A stretch of 64,000 nt of DNA from Kalmusia sp. IMI 367209 (lineage: Eukaryota > Ascomycota > Dothideomycetes > Pleosporales > Didymosphaeriaceae). The stretch spans positions 4,030,001-4,094,000 of the forward strand of contig JAPEUQ010000001.1 in NCBI GenBank assembly GCA_027946365.1. Reading direction: 5' to 3'. The notes under the pieces are model-generated. The model was not told the origin of the DNA. It saw only the letters and a program-made list of their open reading frames with translations, and searched no databases. Below, in pieces: positions 1 through 11,288 of this stretch (position 1 is the stretch's first letter; every line of letters starts with the position of its first letter). Both the position numbers and the translations under genes were made by a program.

Positions 1-172
1 CATCGTCGACCAGCTGCTTCCTCCACCACTTAACTCACCGCTCACGCCCGCGGCGTTGGTCGGCGGCCTACTCATCATCGGTGCCTTTTGCTTACTCTCG
101 TGGGCGACGTACTGGGAGATGGATGAAGAGCGGCGGAAGAAACTTGAGGTCGAGAGCGATGTGGATGACTAA
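1..172 (+). CDS. C-terminal end of a membrane protein (partial)
   Basis: The reading frame is open from base 2 to the TAA at 170-172 and gives the last 56 residues of a protein whose start lies outside the window. It holds one hydrophobic segment (about residues 19-38 of the fragment, ALVGGLLIIGAFCLLSW). A short, strongly charged tail follows, first basic (EERRKK) and then acidic, ending SDVDD. This is the pattern of a single-pass membrane anchor with a cytosolic charged tail near the C-terminus. I cannot name the family from so short a piece. The frame could also be chance, but its composition and the clean stop favour a real gene end. Confidence 0.5.
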   Translation, partial: IVDQLLPPPLNSPLTPAALVGGLLIIGAFCLLSWATYWEMDEERRKKLEVESDVDD

Positions 173-1144
173 ATTGATTCATGTAGCATTTCCTGGGTAT
201 TTCCACAGTTCGGTTGTTACACAGGTCCTTACACATGAGACATAAATTGGGTGGCTGTATCAAGACCTTGATGTTTACTTGTACCATGGCCTTAGCCTGG
301 GATTTTGCATATTGGATACGGCACGAGCTGATCGATCTCGGCCACTTTCTTTATTTATGTACACGCGAATGTGCGTATTTTAGGCGGATGGATGGGCTGG
401 TCTTGCCCTTGGACCACGGACCTTGCATCTGAAACCCCATGCATCATAGACGGCGTTATGTGACTTGGGTATACGTGCCTCGGACACTTGACTGCTACTT
501 AGCGGACATCCGGGTATATAGGACTTTAACTAGAAATGAGACGAGTGTGGCTTCGCTTCTTACGGATGCAGTATTGGCCATGGCGCGTCATGTTACTTCA
601 GTCGCGTTAATATCATTTTAACCTGCTTAGACTCGCCCGGGTTCGATGGCGCTTCGAGTCGGTATGTCCCTCAGCCAAACGCAATTCAACAAATTTTACT
701 GCCTTGATGTTTGTTTCAACACTATTCAATCTTTATCGATCCAACTTGTCGAATTAACCTGGAGGTGTCTAACCTAGGTCTCGAAACCTAATGTGTCCTC
801 CTTCAAGATGGCCCGTTTCCACCTATCATTGCCAACCTGACCCAGATATTTCCATGCTCCCCTTACTCTGCTGCTATTGCTGATGCGATGTATGATGGCC
901 TAGAATTGGGGATTAGTACGAAAGTACAGAACGTATGGCACATACGCGAAAACGCTACCAGAACCTGCCATGGGTCATGTGAAGAGTAAGAGACTAGAGA
1001 CGACAAGACACAAGATATAAGTCAATGTAGATAGGATTCATAGGGTGCCCGTTCCGTGCTACGCTAATGTTTTAAACGCCATACTTTTTAACGCCGCCCA
1101 ATGCTCATTGGATTCATAGTAGGGCGAGTTGACCAGCCTCTCGC
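173..1144. other. Intergenic region, no gene seen
   Basis: About 970 bases lie between the partial gene and the 3' end of the PP2A activator. Short frames occur but none has an ATG start with protein-like composition or splice signals. I see no RNA gene. It probably holds the 3' ends of two convergent transcripts. Confidence 0.5.
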
Positions 1145-2422
1145 TCAATCAAAAGGCACCCTCCTCAGGCGTTGCCCACCCCCCATCTTCCTCTCTTCAC
1201 CCTCAGCCCCTACTGCAGCCGGCACCCGAATCCCACAGCAGTCTCCCCACCCCTTGCTTGCATGGACGTGCCTCTTTCCACCTTCGTCCGTGAAGACCTT
1301 GACCTCGCCGCCTTCCTCCTCCTCTTCCTCATTCTCCAGGTCGAAATCCTCTTCGTGGCTCATACCCTCTTCTGCCGGGATGAGAGATCCAAAGAGGAAG
1401 TGCTGCATCACTGGCAGTTTCTGGAGGATCTCAGCAATGAACATCTTCCGCATGCCTGCCTCGATCTTGATCCATGACTTGGAGGCGGAGATATCGTCCA
1501 GCATGGGGGAGTGCCAGCGTAAGCCGTCGACATTCTTTACGCTATTGACGTAGGAGACTTGGTCGAGGTATAAGAAATCCTTGCTCTCCTCTTCGAGAAT
1601 GAGCGCATTGTGTATCGCTTTTGGTGTAATGTACGCGTGATGGAGTAATTGGGAGGCGCCAAACAGGAACGGCAAGAACTGGTAGTCGTCTAGACCCCAG
1701 ACGCCGTGGCTGCCTGCTGGCTCGAGGTAGTATGCCCCTTGTATCCTACGCATAAGGCGGAGGTATGTTGGCAATACGGCGAGCGCGAGCGCAGGGAAGG
1801 TATCGGGAGGCAGCAAGCCAAGACGGTTCAGGCAGAACAGCCAGAGGAAGAAGTTGAGCTCATGGCCCGAGCCGTAGTCAATACGGCGCTTGTTACCGAA
1901 CGCATTGTGTAGATACGTCGCTATTTCATCCACCTGTGATTTGTCCGTAAGACCGAGCTGTGCGTGCCATGCGGGTAGCGCTTTCTCGACTTCTTCGAGG
2001 AAGGTCCTGAAGACGGGGTTGCCGAAGCGGGAGCCTGTGTCTTCGGGTGGGCAGCGGTCTAAGATGTGCTCGGCTTCATCAAGTATGCCTAGAACCTTCC
2101 TGACGGTGGGAGAAGTCTGGTCCTCTTTCAGCGTGCTGATCGGTCTATCCCGTACGCTGTCCGATACGCCGAATACAAATGCCGTGACGAGCGTGTGTGT
2201 CCGACTCTTCAGAAATATTTCATGGTCTGCGGGACTGAGGATCCTCCGCGAAGGTGTAGTATACGTGTGGTTCGTCAGGTCTGGTGGCGGCGAAAGCGCG
2301 GGCGTCGGCGGGGGCGGGGCAGACGGAGGTTCGCGGTTCGTTGGGGCGCGTTTGCGAGGGATGAGCTTGGGTAGTTTAGCGGATAGATCGGGCGGAGGAG
2401 AAGACGTTTCTGGAGCAGGCAT
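1145..2422 (-). CDS. rrd1: Serine/threonine phosphatase 2A activator (PTPA family, Rrd1 type)
   Basis: Single-exon gene of 425 residues. The PTPA/Rrd family consists of peptidyl-prolyl isomerases that reactivate the PP2A catalytic subunit and act in stress and TOR signalling. The family core is clear: the YGSGHELNFFLWLFCLNRLG block about residue 185-205, SHGVWGLDDYQFLPFLFG about 235-255, and a late block including WIKIEAGMRKMFIAEIL. The N-terminal 60 residues are Pro/Ser-rich. The C-terminus has an acidic stretch (about residues 362-378), as in the longer Rrd1 class rather than the short Rrd2 class. The start chosen is the ATG at 2420-2422 (MPAPETSS). The frame is open 49 codons further upstream to 2569, but that part looks like untranslated leader. 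A 16-proline-rich N-terminus makes the exact start slightly uncertain. Confidence 0.93.
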   Translation of the reverse strand: MPAPETSSPPPDLSAKLPKLIPRKRAPTNREPPSAPPPPTPALSPPPDLTNHTYTTPSRRILSPADHEIFLKSRTHTLVTAFVFGVSDSVRDRPISTLKEDQTSPTVRKVLGILDEAEHILDRCPPEDTGSRFGNPVFRTFLEEVEKALPAWHAQLGLTDKSQVDEIATYLHNAFGNKRRIDYGSGHELNFFLWLFCLNRLGLLPPDTFPALALAVLPTYLRLMRRIQGAYYLEPAGSHGVWGLDDYQFLPFLFGASQLLHHAYITPKAIHNALILEEESKDFLYLDQVSYVNSVKNVDGLRWHSPMLDDISASKSWIKIEAGMRKMFIAEILQKLPVMQHFLFGSLIPAEEGMSHEEDFDLENEEEEEEGGEVKVFTDEGGKRHVHASKGWGDCCGIRVPAAVGAEGEERKMGGGQRLRRVPFD

Positions 2423-3431
2423 AGTGTGTCGGTTGGAGAGTAGATGGTGTATGGGGAGAGTTGCAGCTAGCTGTGAGCTTGGAGCTTTGATGGAGGGGCG
2501 GCGGCCCGCTTGGCCGTGATGCCCTTGCACTCTTCGACATTCACTGCAAAACCAACCGAACGCTGTCAATGTCTAGGACGTGACTTCGTACCGGAAATTC
2601 GAACCACAACTGCCTACGCAGTTACAAATTGTCCAAGTTGTAGGGGTTGCAAAGTCGTCTAATTCATTATCTCCGACCATTCAACTCATACATCGACCAC
2701 ACATGCACAACACAAACACCTTCCAGATAGACACATATCCCCTAAATCATCTGCCATCTGACGTCGCATTCGAAAGCGGCCCCCCTGACCCTGGATCCAG
2801 GAACACACTCGGCATCAAGGATCGCTTTCAGGCAGAATACACCGCTGACCCTCCGCCAGCCCTACGCATATTCGCGGAGCATAGATATCGCGTCTGCCGA
2901 TGCTTCTTCTCATCTATCAAAGCTTCTGTCGCTTCCATAGCTGCTATAACTTCTATGCCTAGCTTGCGATCGCCGGACTAATGGCTCCGTATCGAGAGTG
3001 CGGCCGGAGGACGAGCCGGATCGACGGCGTATGCACGACATGGTGTTTACATATGCATGACATGGATGGGTTCGGCAGGGAGGGTCAAGATTAGTCGTGA
3101 GGAATTAAAGAGACTGGGGTGGACTGACTGTGATGTCAGCGACGCATACATTTTCATATCCAACCATGGGGAGGATTGGAAAAGGAAGCACTCGCATATC
3201 ATTTCTCCACCAGTGCGATGGCACAATGAGAAGCGGACTTGTAAAAGGTACTTCATGGCGAAGTACCTTTCTCACAAAAGGATGTGGGGACAGCGAAGTG
3301 ACCTGGGGAGACTCAGTTCCTAATCGTAATATTACTCATCAATCAATCCATAAGGAAAGCCAGCCGTGGTATCGTGCATATCCCATCCATTCTCATGTAC
3401 CAGTTTCCTCCTCATGTTCTCCCAAGACGAT
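2423..3431. other. Intergenic region with unconvincing ORFs
   Basis: This 1-kb stretch holds the leader of the PP2A activator and the 3' end of glutathione peroxidase. A plus-strand frame at 2580-2981 has no supporting splice sites or recognisable domain. I see no RNA gene and no repeat. Confidence 0.5.
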
Positions 3432-3997
3432 CTATTTCGCCGCCAACGCCTTCTCGATTTCTCCCTTCAGTGCCTCCGGCTTCGTCGTGCTTGCCCACCT
3501 CTGCTTCACTTTTCCGTCCCTGCCCACCAAAAACTTCTCAAAGTTCCACTTCACCCTCTTGAGCCCCATCAAGCCCGGCTTCTCATTCTTTAGCCACTCG
3601 AACACGGGGTCCGCTTTCTCGCCGTTGACATCGATCTTGCCCAGTACCGGGAACGTGACGCCGTAGTTGACCTGGCAGAAAGACTGGATCTCGTCGTTGG
3701 AGCCCGGGTCCTGCCCGCCGAACTGGTTGCAGGGGAAGCCTAGGATGACAAAGTCGGGGTGGGATGTCTTGAGTTCTTTGTAGAGCTTCTCAAGGCCTTC
3801 GAATTGCGGGGTGAAGCCGCACTTTGAGGCGGTGTTGACAACAAGGATGACTTTGCCTTTGAGGTCTGCGAGGGGGTACTCGTTGCCCTTCTCTATGGCT
3901 CATTGTTAGCTAGGTGACCCTGCAGTATCCCGCAAATAATCGAGGGATACGTACTGTCCTTAGGCTTGAAGTCGAAGAATGTAGTCGCGGAAGACAT
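3432..3997 (-). CDS. hyr1: Glutathione peroxidase-like thiol peroxidase (Gpx3/Hyr1 type)
   Basis: Two exons: 3997-3955 and 3892-3432, joined across a 62-nt intron (GTACGT donor, GCTAAC branch, ATAG end). The protein is 167 residues, the usual size. Fungal Gpx3/Hyr1 enzymes reduce hydroperoxides using thioredoxin and, in yeast, pass the oxidation signal to Yap1. Seen here: peroxidatic Cys39 in NTASKCGFTPQ, Cys69 in GFPCNQFGGQDPGSN, the likely resolving Cys87 in DEIQSFC, and the WNFEKFLV block with the catalytic Trp/Asn. There is Cys and not selenocysteine at the active site. The intron splits the DKKG codon context exactly as the family alignment needs. An upstream in-frame ATG at 4235-4237 would add 80 basic residues (see findings). 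Confidence 0.95.
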
Positions 3998-5072
3998 GGT
4001 TGCAAACTTTCTGCTCTGTGCTCGTCCGTGTAGCTGTGCGGGGTGTTCTTTCGCTCTCGATGCAGCAATGCGCTGTCTTGATGCGGTCACCAAAGTCGAG
4101 CGAAGGGTGTGTGGTGTCGTGACAGAAGGTCTCGCGGCTTTAATACGCAATGTTCGGTGGCGCGATAACTGTTTGAGCTGCGCGACAGAGCAAACGGCTG
4201 CTGGAAGGCGAGGCGGGGCTGTGCAGCTACGGATCATGTGCGAATCGAATGAAACTTTGCCTAGACCGTTACAGGATTACAAAAAGCAGGTCAAAGTCGA
4301 GTGTCCGCCGAGGTTCCCAGGCGCAGATTTGTTGGCATATGCGAAGGTGCCAGCGGGGCACAGGCCAGTGACGTATCCGCGAGCAGCCGGGCGCTGGCTT
4401 TGTCCCACTTCGTCCCACCTGCCGCGTCGAGGTTCGGCCGAGGCCATGCATCGCAAGCTCGTCAGCATCAACATCTGGACTCGAATACTTTGTCAGACAG
4501 TCAGGCAATACGACGGTTGACACGATCAAAATATTCAATAATTCAATGCGCAGATACAGCAACTACGAATAATGAAACACAATCTAGGCCGTAATGATCC
4601 AGTCACTTTGCTCTTGTCCCCCCGTTCAGAGCCCCTCCACACACCCTTCTCTATACTTCGCAATAACCCTTATATTCACCAAACACACCAACGATTTGAC
4701 TTCCGTAACAATACACGATCCTAACAGCCGTGGCCGGCTGGCTACAACATGCGAATACCAATCCTCTTGGAGTTGAGCTGTACGGTAGCCATCCCTCTCC
4801 ACGAACGGGCATCGTGGAGATTTGTCGCGTTTGGCAATCAATCCATGGTCCTTCGGGAAGTATGCTCAATCCAGTCCATGGAGGTGATCCGGCAACGTGC
4901 GTTTATCCTTCCAGAGTAAGATGATGGTCCAACTGGTTCCGTGGCATGACCCATCCAGGTGGTTCCCGGTGAAATGCAGAATAACATGGCATGGTGCAGA
5001 TGCTTCCAAAGCCAATGTGAACAAGCCCTAGTGTTCCTAGTAGACGGTACAAATGTCCTGACAGTGGACCAT
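3998..5072. other. Upstream region of glutathione peroxidase and downstream region of the zinc-finger gene
   Basis: Bases 3998-4237 are an in-frame basic extension of the peroxidase that may be translated. Bases 4238-5072 show no convincing gene, RNA or repeat on either strand. Confidence 0.5.
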
Positions 5073-8027
5073 TCAATCAGCGAGCTCTTCCTTGACACCG
5101 CCCTGGTATTTCTCACGAAGTGCGAAGAGCTCGGTGAAGTCCTTGTGAAGCTGAGCGTTCTCCGCGTCTCCCAGATCGCCGAGGTCGTTGAGGCTCGTCA
5201 ATAGATTGGCAATGCTCTGCTTTTTGGTCGACCATTCTTGGTTCAGCCGAGTGCGTTGTCGTTCGCGCAGCTGCTGCTGTTGAGCTGCCCTGCTGATCTT
5301 GAGCTTCTTTTCAATCTTCTTATCAGCAGTGGCGCTGGCAGTTGCCTTCCTCTTCTGAGCTCTGCCCTTGCGAGAGCCTGGGGCGTGGCCATCCATTGTA
5401 GCGGAAGCCTCTTCTTTATCACCTTGCCAACCATGCACGCGCCTCATGTGATCGAAAAGGTTGTAGCGGCGAGGGAACCCATGGCCAGGGAGAGACCTTT
5501 CACATTCAACAAAGTGGCAGAGATTTGGCCGAGCTCCGTGTCCGTGCAGGCCGTGAGCCTCCCTTTCGTGGCGGAGCAGGCAGGCAGTCGAGGAGAACGG
5601 AATCGACTCGCATCTAGCATCCTTGCACCGGAAGGGTTTCAGATGCGAATCCACATACTTGCTAGTCGTTTGTTAGAGTTGACCTTCGAAGGAATCAAGT
5701 GAGACACTTACTCATAGTTGCATTTCAGGGTGGTCGGCTTGTGGTTGCATCCACTCTCACCCTCTTGTGGGCAGCGATACAGCCCATCTGCGTCCGGTTC
5801 CTTCGAGTACAGTGCGTGACTTCTGGCCACTTTGTGATGTTGCTCTTCCAGGCTCTTCAGGTCCTCTGCATCTTCCAAGGAGAGGTGATCCTCCAATGGT
5901 GAAGGGACTTGAGATGCCTGAGCCGCATCGTCTGCGAATCTACATTTCCATCAATGAACCATTGCTATGCATCTGGGAGAAGGAAACTTACCCTAAGGGA
6001 GCAATTTGTTGCGACTCGAAGTTAGGTTCGGGAAAAGATTGCGATTGAAGAGGCTGCACTGGTGTAACGGATGCCCGACCGCTAGAGGAGTGTGTTGATG
6101 CATGGCTAAAGGTGCGTTCGTTGGCAAAGTAGGATACGGGTCTGGTAGAAGTCTCGAGGCGAGGCCGAGCCAACTGGCGCTGCGGCGAAGTGTGTGTTTG
6201 GAAGAATTCGGTTTCGTTGGGGAGGTTGTAGGAATTCAATGATGGTGCATAGTTGTACGATGATACATCGTTTGTACTCCACGTGAATCCAGCAGTCATG
6301 GAGCTGTTGTGCATCCCTCGCGCCATCGATGGGGAATATGTTGGAAAATCCTGCGCAGCAGAGTTATTAGCAAACCACTGGGATCCGTTCCCGAAGTCCA
6401 GGTTCCCGGCAGCGGTAAGCTGATGGCCTTGGTTGATCTCGTGAGACTCCGCAAATGGAGCGAAAGAGTCGGACGCTAAGGAGGGCGAGATTCCTTGCGT
6501 CATGAAAGATGGAAGTTGGCTGGTTTGGTCCTGGATTGGGGAGCTTTGATACTCCCCCCCGCGCCGACTGGCACCAGATTGACTCTGATATGCGCTGTCC
6601 ATGCTGTATTCCGAGATGGCATCGGATCCTTTGCTGAGCTCCTTGAGTTCGGACATGAAAAACAAATCCTGCCCGGAAAGGAGCGGTCCCGAGATGTCCT
6701 CTCTCCACTTGGCAATGTCTACGGCCGGGCTGGGATTGAGAAAAGAAAAGCTCTCCGGATTGATGTCGAATGCAGACTCGCTAAAAACCGTTGGTTAGTG
6801 TCACAAACGAAAAAACGTAACAAGAAATATGAAAAAGTCTAAAGAGGTAGGAAACGCCATAAGTTAGTAAGGCCGCTCCGGTCACTCGAGCCGTAGACCC
6901 TAAAGATGCCATGTGTTAGTGACTACCCCATACTTTCGTCTGGGTTCAATACCACATACCTGGACAGGCGTTGTCGTGCACACACACCAGGGTTGGGCGA
7001 GATTGGAGAAATCGTCATCACGGCTGTCTGCGAGAGAAGTAGCGGCCTGGCGGTCACTGCACGGGGCGAATCCTGGACACTCCGTGGGTAGGGGAACATC
7101 TCTCCACTGGCATAAGAAAATCCATGGACTCCAGTTGGTAGGAACAGGTAAATCAAATGGTGGATGGACACTCAACCTTGGTAAGCTTCTATGAGCGAGC
7201 TAGAAGTTAGTGCGAGATCAAATGTGGTGGATTGGGATAGGCAAATTCGTGCCTTCTATACGTACTTTGGTCTGACGACTGCTACTGCAACGTCTTCCCA
7301 TTGAGCTCTGGGGAACCTTGAATAGAATTAGATCCTGGGCTAAGATCCGGGTCATCCTTTAGGCAGTTTCCTCAGGGTATGTCAAAAGCGTTTCCTATAC
7401 GGGGCCTATCCTAGATCCATCGGCAGGTTGCATATTCGAACATCATGGAGCTCCGTCGACAGACATTATAGACGACTTCGCTTTTTGATGCGATGTTGAC
7501 CGGCCCACTGGCGTGGGGGTGAGATTTACACTAGTCGCGCGACACTCGCCAAGTAACCGGTACCCGGATGGATCCTCTTGCTCACCGACTTTTTGAGCGG
7601 TTTACGATGAGAGGTCCGAAGTCGGCGCTTGAGAGTTAAGTTACATCCCAAAATGCTGAACTTACCGCCGCAGCGCGGGCATACGGCTGAGCCTCCAGGT
7701 GGAGGCGCAGTCATCTCGCAGAACAAGAACAGGAAACCATGGCAAAACAGAGCAGGAAAACAAACGGCCTTGATGTGTCCTTGGAACGGTAGTCCACTCC
7801 TCCTGGGTTGAGTATATCCTGTGGCTTCCATGAGGGTTGTAGTGGCCTAGGTGCTGTATGGCTCAAAGAAAGAAATAACAGAAACAGAGGAGATTACAAG
7901 ACTTGTGGATACATGATGCTCGAAAGCAAGCGCAGATTCAGCGCAAGATCAGAGCAAGAGAGTCGGGGGTAAAACCGTTGGGCAGTAAGTACCTGGTAGG
8001 GCTTCCGTCTGGGCTCCGAATTGACAT
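5073..8027 (-). CDS. C2H2 zinc-finger protein, probable transcription regulator, many exons
   Basis: Proposed exons: 8027-7993, 7846-7762, 7714-7666, 7627-7606, 7530-7474, 7316-7266, 7188-6960, 6899-6886, 6780-5992, 5939-5712 and 5661-5073. All phases agree and give 715 residues. The last three exons are solid. They encode a long Ser/Gln/Asn-rich low-complexity region, then fingers with the fungal LKCNYDKYVDSHLKPFRC block split by the 5711-5662 intron, then CKDARC...HEREAH and LCHFVEC...HMRRVHGW. A basic tail (KKIEKKLKISR) and a coiled C-terminus follow. The YDKYVDSHLKP(Y/F)RC block is typical of a family of fungal C2H2 proteins of unknown target. The five small 5' exons are weaker: one includes a CPRCG knuckle, and the donor at 7473 (GTCTAT) is not canonical. 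The start ATG at 8025-8027 is therefore tentative. Confidence 0.75.
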
Positions 8028-9922
8028 CCTGAGCAAGGGCTCTTATGTTTACAGAATCTTGTGATTGTTGTCGAAGTTCGCACGAAAATGCGATAGCAGA
8101 GGCGATGTATGCGAGCAAAGTGTTGCTGAGCGTTTGTGGTCGAAGAGTGAGCGAGGCAGAGGAGCGACGAGGGGGGGCGGGAGTAGAAAACCAAAACACG
8201 AGGAGCGGCCGGTCAGCCGTGCGTCTGAGGATACGAATGGGGGATAGCGCTACGGTGACAACGCATCCAAAGGTGGGGCCATAACTTTGCGTAGTCCTTC
8301 GTCTTCCAAGGCAGATTGGCCGGCGGTTGGACGGGGACAGCCATGCTCTTATTCTTGCGCGCCGAGCGAGCGCGAGTGGTGCGAAGTCCCCATGTCCTGT
8401 TCCGTGCGCGAGCGCTGCGAAGCGCCGTCAGGATCGCTGGACGCCAGATTTCGGCGATATGCAGACTCGTCGCCAGAAGGCACAGGCCCCGGGGTGGGCA
8501 ATTTGGAAGTGAGCGAACATCTGTGCTCAGTTACACTACGCCTTTCCAGAAGGGATTGACGCAGTCTCCCCGAAATGCGCGCAGAGGCAAGCCGGCTCGA
8601 TAACGCCGCCAACGTCGCGGACATGCTACGCCCAGGAGTGCGCGATAATTGCGTATTGCTTTTTCGTTATGCGCCGGGCCCACGCAAAAACCTGTTCCCA
8701 GATTGTGCCAGAGCAGCATGCATCACGGTGGATTATTAACGCCGCACTGGCGGACCTAGCAGCATGTGCGAATTTTGATTGAGACGAGCCTTGGTCCAGT
8801 CGAAGGCTGCTGCCCCTCCCTTCAGCCGTCTTAATGGCGGACGCCTTGCAGTACTTCTTCCAGGCCGCGGACGGTGAACGCAATGAAGAAGGTGCGTCAC
8901 TGGCGCGAGAAGAGCTGCATATTGACATAGGAGCAAGAGGAAATGGCCTGTAGGGGTGCAAATCACAGTTACACGGAACAGTTGTAGCAATCATTTTCCG
9001 ACCAGCAAGTGACACATTACACATCGGCGCATCCACGTACAACCTGCTGTCATGGAGCGTGCCGATGCTTGCATGCTTGCATCTGGCAACAGGCTGCCCC
9101 CACTGACGCGAGCCACGCTTTTTTTGTAGTACATAGGGACCTGTCATACTGGAGGCGATATGCGGTCTACTCCAAAGGTTAGCACAAGCATTGGAGAAGT
9201 GGTACAGGGACAGAGTGTGCAGAAGTTATCAGATAGGAGCGAAAGACAATGATGTTTTCTCCGCAGCGACCATAGGCCATCGGTTGAACTATGCTTATTT
9301 TTGTGGAATCATCAGAAGGGATAGGGTTGGCTTGAAAAAAAAAAATTTACGTACCTGTTTTGGAGCATCTAAATTCTCTGTGCACTGCTATGCCATGTCA
9401 GTTGAATAAGCTGTCTTCAATCATCGTACAGAGTCGTTTTCTAGACTGAAGTCGTATGAGGAAGGCTGAATGTTGGCGAACTGGAAGACGCAAAATGCTC
9501 TTTGGCACAAATCAAAACAAGCCCAGGCTGGCGGCCCGACTCGACCCTCGCGTCCTGATCAATCAGTGGTCGTCCGGAACGGCGCCGAAGCGGGAGGCTG
9601 GGAGAGATCTGGCGAGGGCGTAGGGAGACGCGGGTCGGCCCCTGTCAATCTTCGAAACTCGAAGCCCAAAGCTCATTGCTGCCCAACCTTGAGGAGCCTC
9701 AAAACGCTGCGGTCGCCCCTATGCGCTGATCTGTTGCAGAGTCGGCAAGAAAAGAACTGGTCGAAAGTTTAATAGATAGACTAGACATGGTCAAGCTAAA
9801 TAAGTGCGGAAAGCAAGTATTCCGACACAACATGTGTATGAATGAAGATCGGAGGATTGGCCTGAAGTCAAATTTTGTCGCAGTTTCAAGATGGGTTAGC
9901 GCTGATTGCTGACATAAGAAAT
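8028..9922. other. Intergenic region, no gene seen
   Basis: About 1.9 kb upstream of the zinc-finger gene. The frames present (for example 8626-9147, minus) are Arg/Ser/Ala-rich, as expected from GC-rich noncoding DNA, and have no domain. No RNA gene was recognised. Confidence 0.45.
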
Positions 9923-9976
9923 CACGTGGACGTGCCAATGCCCCCAATCCACGTGATGGATCATCTCGCGCACGTG
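9923..9976. promoter_or_regulatory. Cluster of three CACGTG E-boxes
   Basis: Three perfect CACGTG palindromes lie at 9923-9928, 9950-9955 and 9971-9976, spaced 27 and 21 bases start to start. CACGTG is the core site of fungal bHLH factors such as Cbf1/Pho4-type proteins. The cluster is about 850 bases upstream of the small gene at 10825. Which gene it serves is not known. Confidence 0.5.
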
Positions 9977-10824
9977 TCTATGACATCATGCCACTCTTTC
10001 ACCATCGAGAGCGGTCACACACATTGGATGCGTGAACTTGACGATCGTCAGGGCTCCCGCACCGCCAATTAAGCTGCGGATGCAACTCAGTATGACATCA
10101 AAGGAGACACAAACTTTGACTTCGCCGTCATGGACAAGCTAGTCTTTGGCGCTGTACCACACGTACATCAATCGCAAGAGCATGACGCTTATGTATCTCC
10201 ACGACTGAAGTCATTCGGCAGACCCAATGAGTCACAGGCGTCCAACACGACCTGTGTATCATGTTCTCGAGACGTTGATCTCACGCACGCTGGAACAACT
10301 CCTTCCGGACCACATCCATCGTCAGGACCTGGGCTTGTTATCGGTACAGCCTTGGGTAACGCCATTTGGATCGATTGTAGGCCGGAGCACGCAAGCTCCG
10401 ATCCCTCTCGCTGAGTACGTACAAAGCTGACAAAGGAGAAGAGAGCATTCGGCCTTCATCTTATCGCGTTCCGAATGTAACGATGTCTGTAAGTTTCCAA
10501 CACAAGCGGTTCTTTTCTACAAATTTCATTCGTGGTATACAAGACGACCTAGTGATCCTCTTTGTCAATCGCCTTTCATGTCATTGGTACCGTAATGCAG
10601 GGTCTAAGCTACAGGGAGCGGAATGCGGGGACGCTGCGCCTGGACAGTTTATTGGTACGATCGCCCCTCATAGCGTAATGCTCATATGATATGAGGATCT
10701 CCTGAGGGGCACTCGGCTGACTTCTTGGAGCTTATATAGCTCTTGCTATCTATCACTAAACCTCTTTCTCTATCTTCTTTACAAATCTACAACTTCATCT
10801 AACACAACCGTTTCTATCACCACG
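9977..10824. other. Upstream region of the small gene at 10825
   Basis: No gene is supported here. It contains two STRE-like pentamers, CCCCT at 10664-10668 and AGGGG at 10705-10709. A TATA element follows at 10733-10739, then a pyrimidine-rich leader up to the ATG. Confidence 0.5.
10733..10739 (+). promoter_or_regulatory. TATA box (TATATAG) before the small gene
   Basis: TATATAG lies 86 bases before the ATG at 10825 and is followed by a C/T-rich leader, the usual fungal arrangement. Two STRE-like sites lie 24 and 65 bases further up, which suggests stress-inducible expression. Confidence 0.5.
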
Positions 10825-11288
10825 ATGCCTTCTCCATTTCACCAGAAGTATTCCAGTCAAACACACAAAGTGTTCGGAGGTGACACAACTCCCGCCATGC
10901 CCGACGGTCCAAAGCAGGACGTCGACCGCAGGGCGTCAGAGTCTTCCATCGGGTCCAATCCAGGATCGCCCACCGAGCGTAGAAGGGTATGTATACCACT
11001 ATTTGCTCGCTGGCCTAATTAACAATTGTCAGTCATCTGTGAACAGATTCGCAAACCTGGAGGCACTCAAAAGACCCCAAGACGAGCAAAGCGTGAATAG
11101 AAGGGCTAGTCTACAGGACTCGTATGGAAAAGTCGGAATCTTCGGTTCAATGTGGAACAAGTAAGTATTACAATACCTCTCGCTCACTTACAGACTGACG
11201 CTGCATCAGCTTCACGCGCGGGTCAGCCGGCCCGAAGTCTCCTCAGCAGTCGAAGGAGCCGCGCGATACAAGTACACTTCGGCAGTAA
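10825..11288 (+). CDS. Small conserved fungal hypothetical protein (122 residues)
   Basis: Exons 10825-10986, 11033-11160 and 11210-11288; both introns have GTATGT/GTAAGT donors. The protein is 122 residues, hydrophilic, with no signal peptide or membrane segment. It carries RRxS-type sites (DRRASESS, ERRRSSVNRF, NRRASLQD) that fit PKA-like kinases. A compact block YGKVGIFGSMWNNFTRG near the C-terminus looks like its conserved core. I have seen this style in small fungal proteins of unknown function but cannot name it. The TATA box and STRE-like sites upstream suggest stress or development control. An alternative acceptor at 11193 for the last intron is also open, but it would destroy the WNNFTRG block. 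Confidence 0.78.

Noticed and set aside
625..665. CCCGGGTTCGATGG, resembling a tRNA T arm
   Set aside because: The 3' strand does not pair with the 5' strand, and no cloverleaf can be drawn.
8626..9147. Minus-strand frame of 173 codons
   Set aside because: Composition is typical of chance frames; no domain, and no intron signals consistent with extension.
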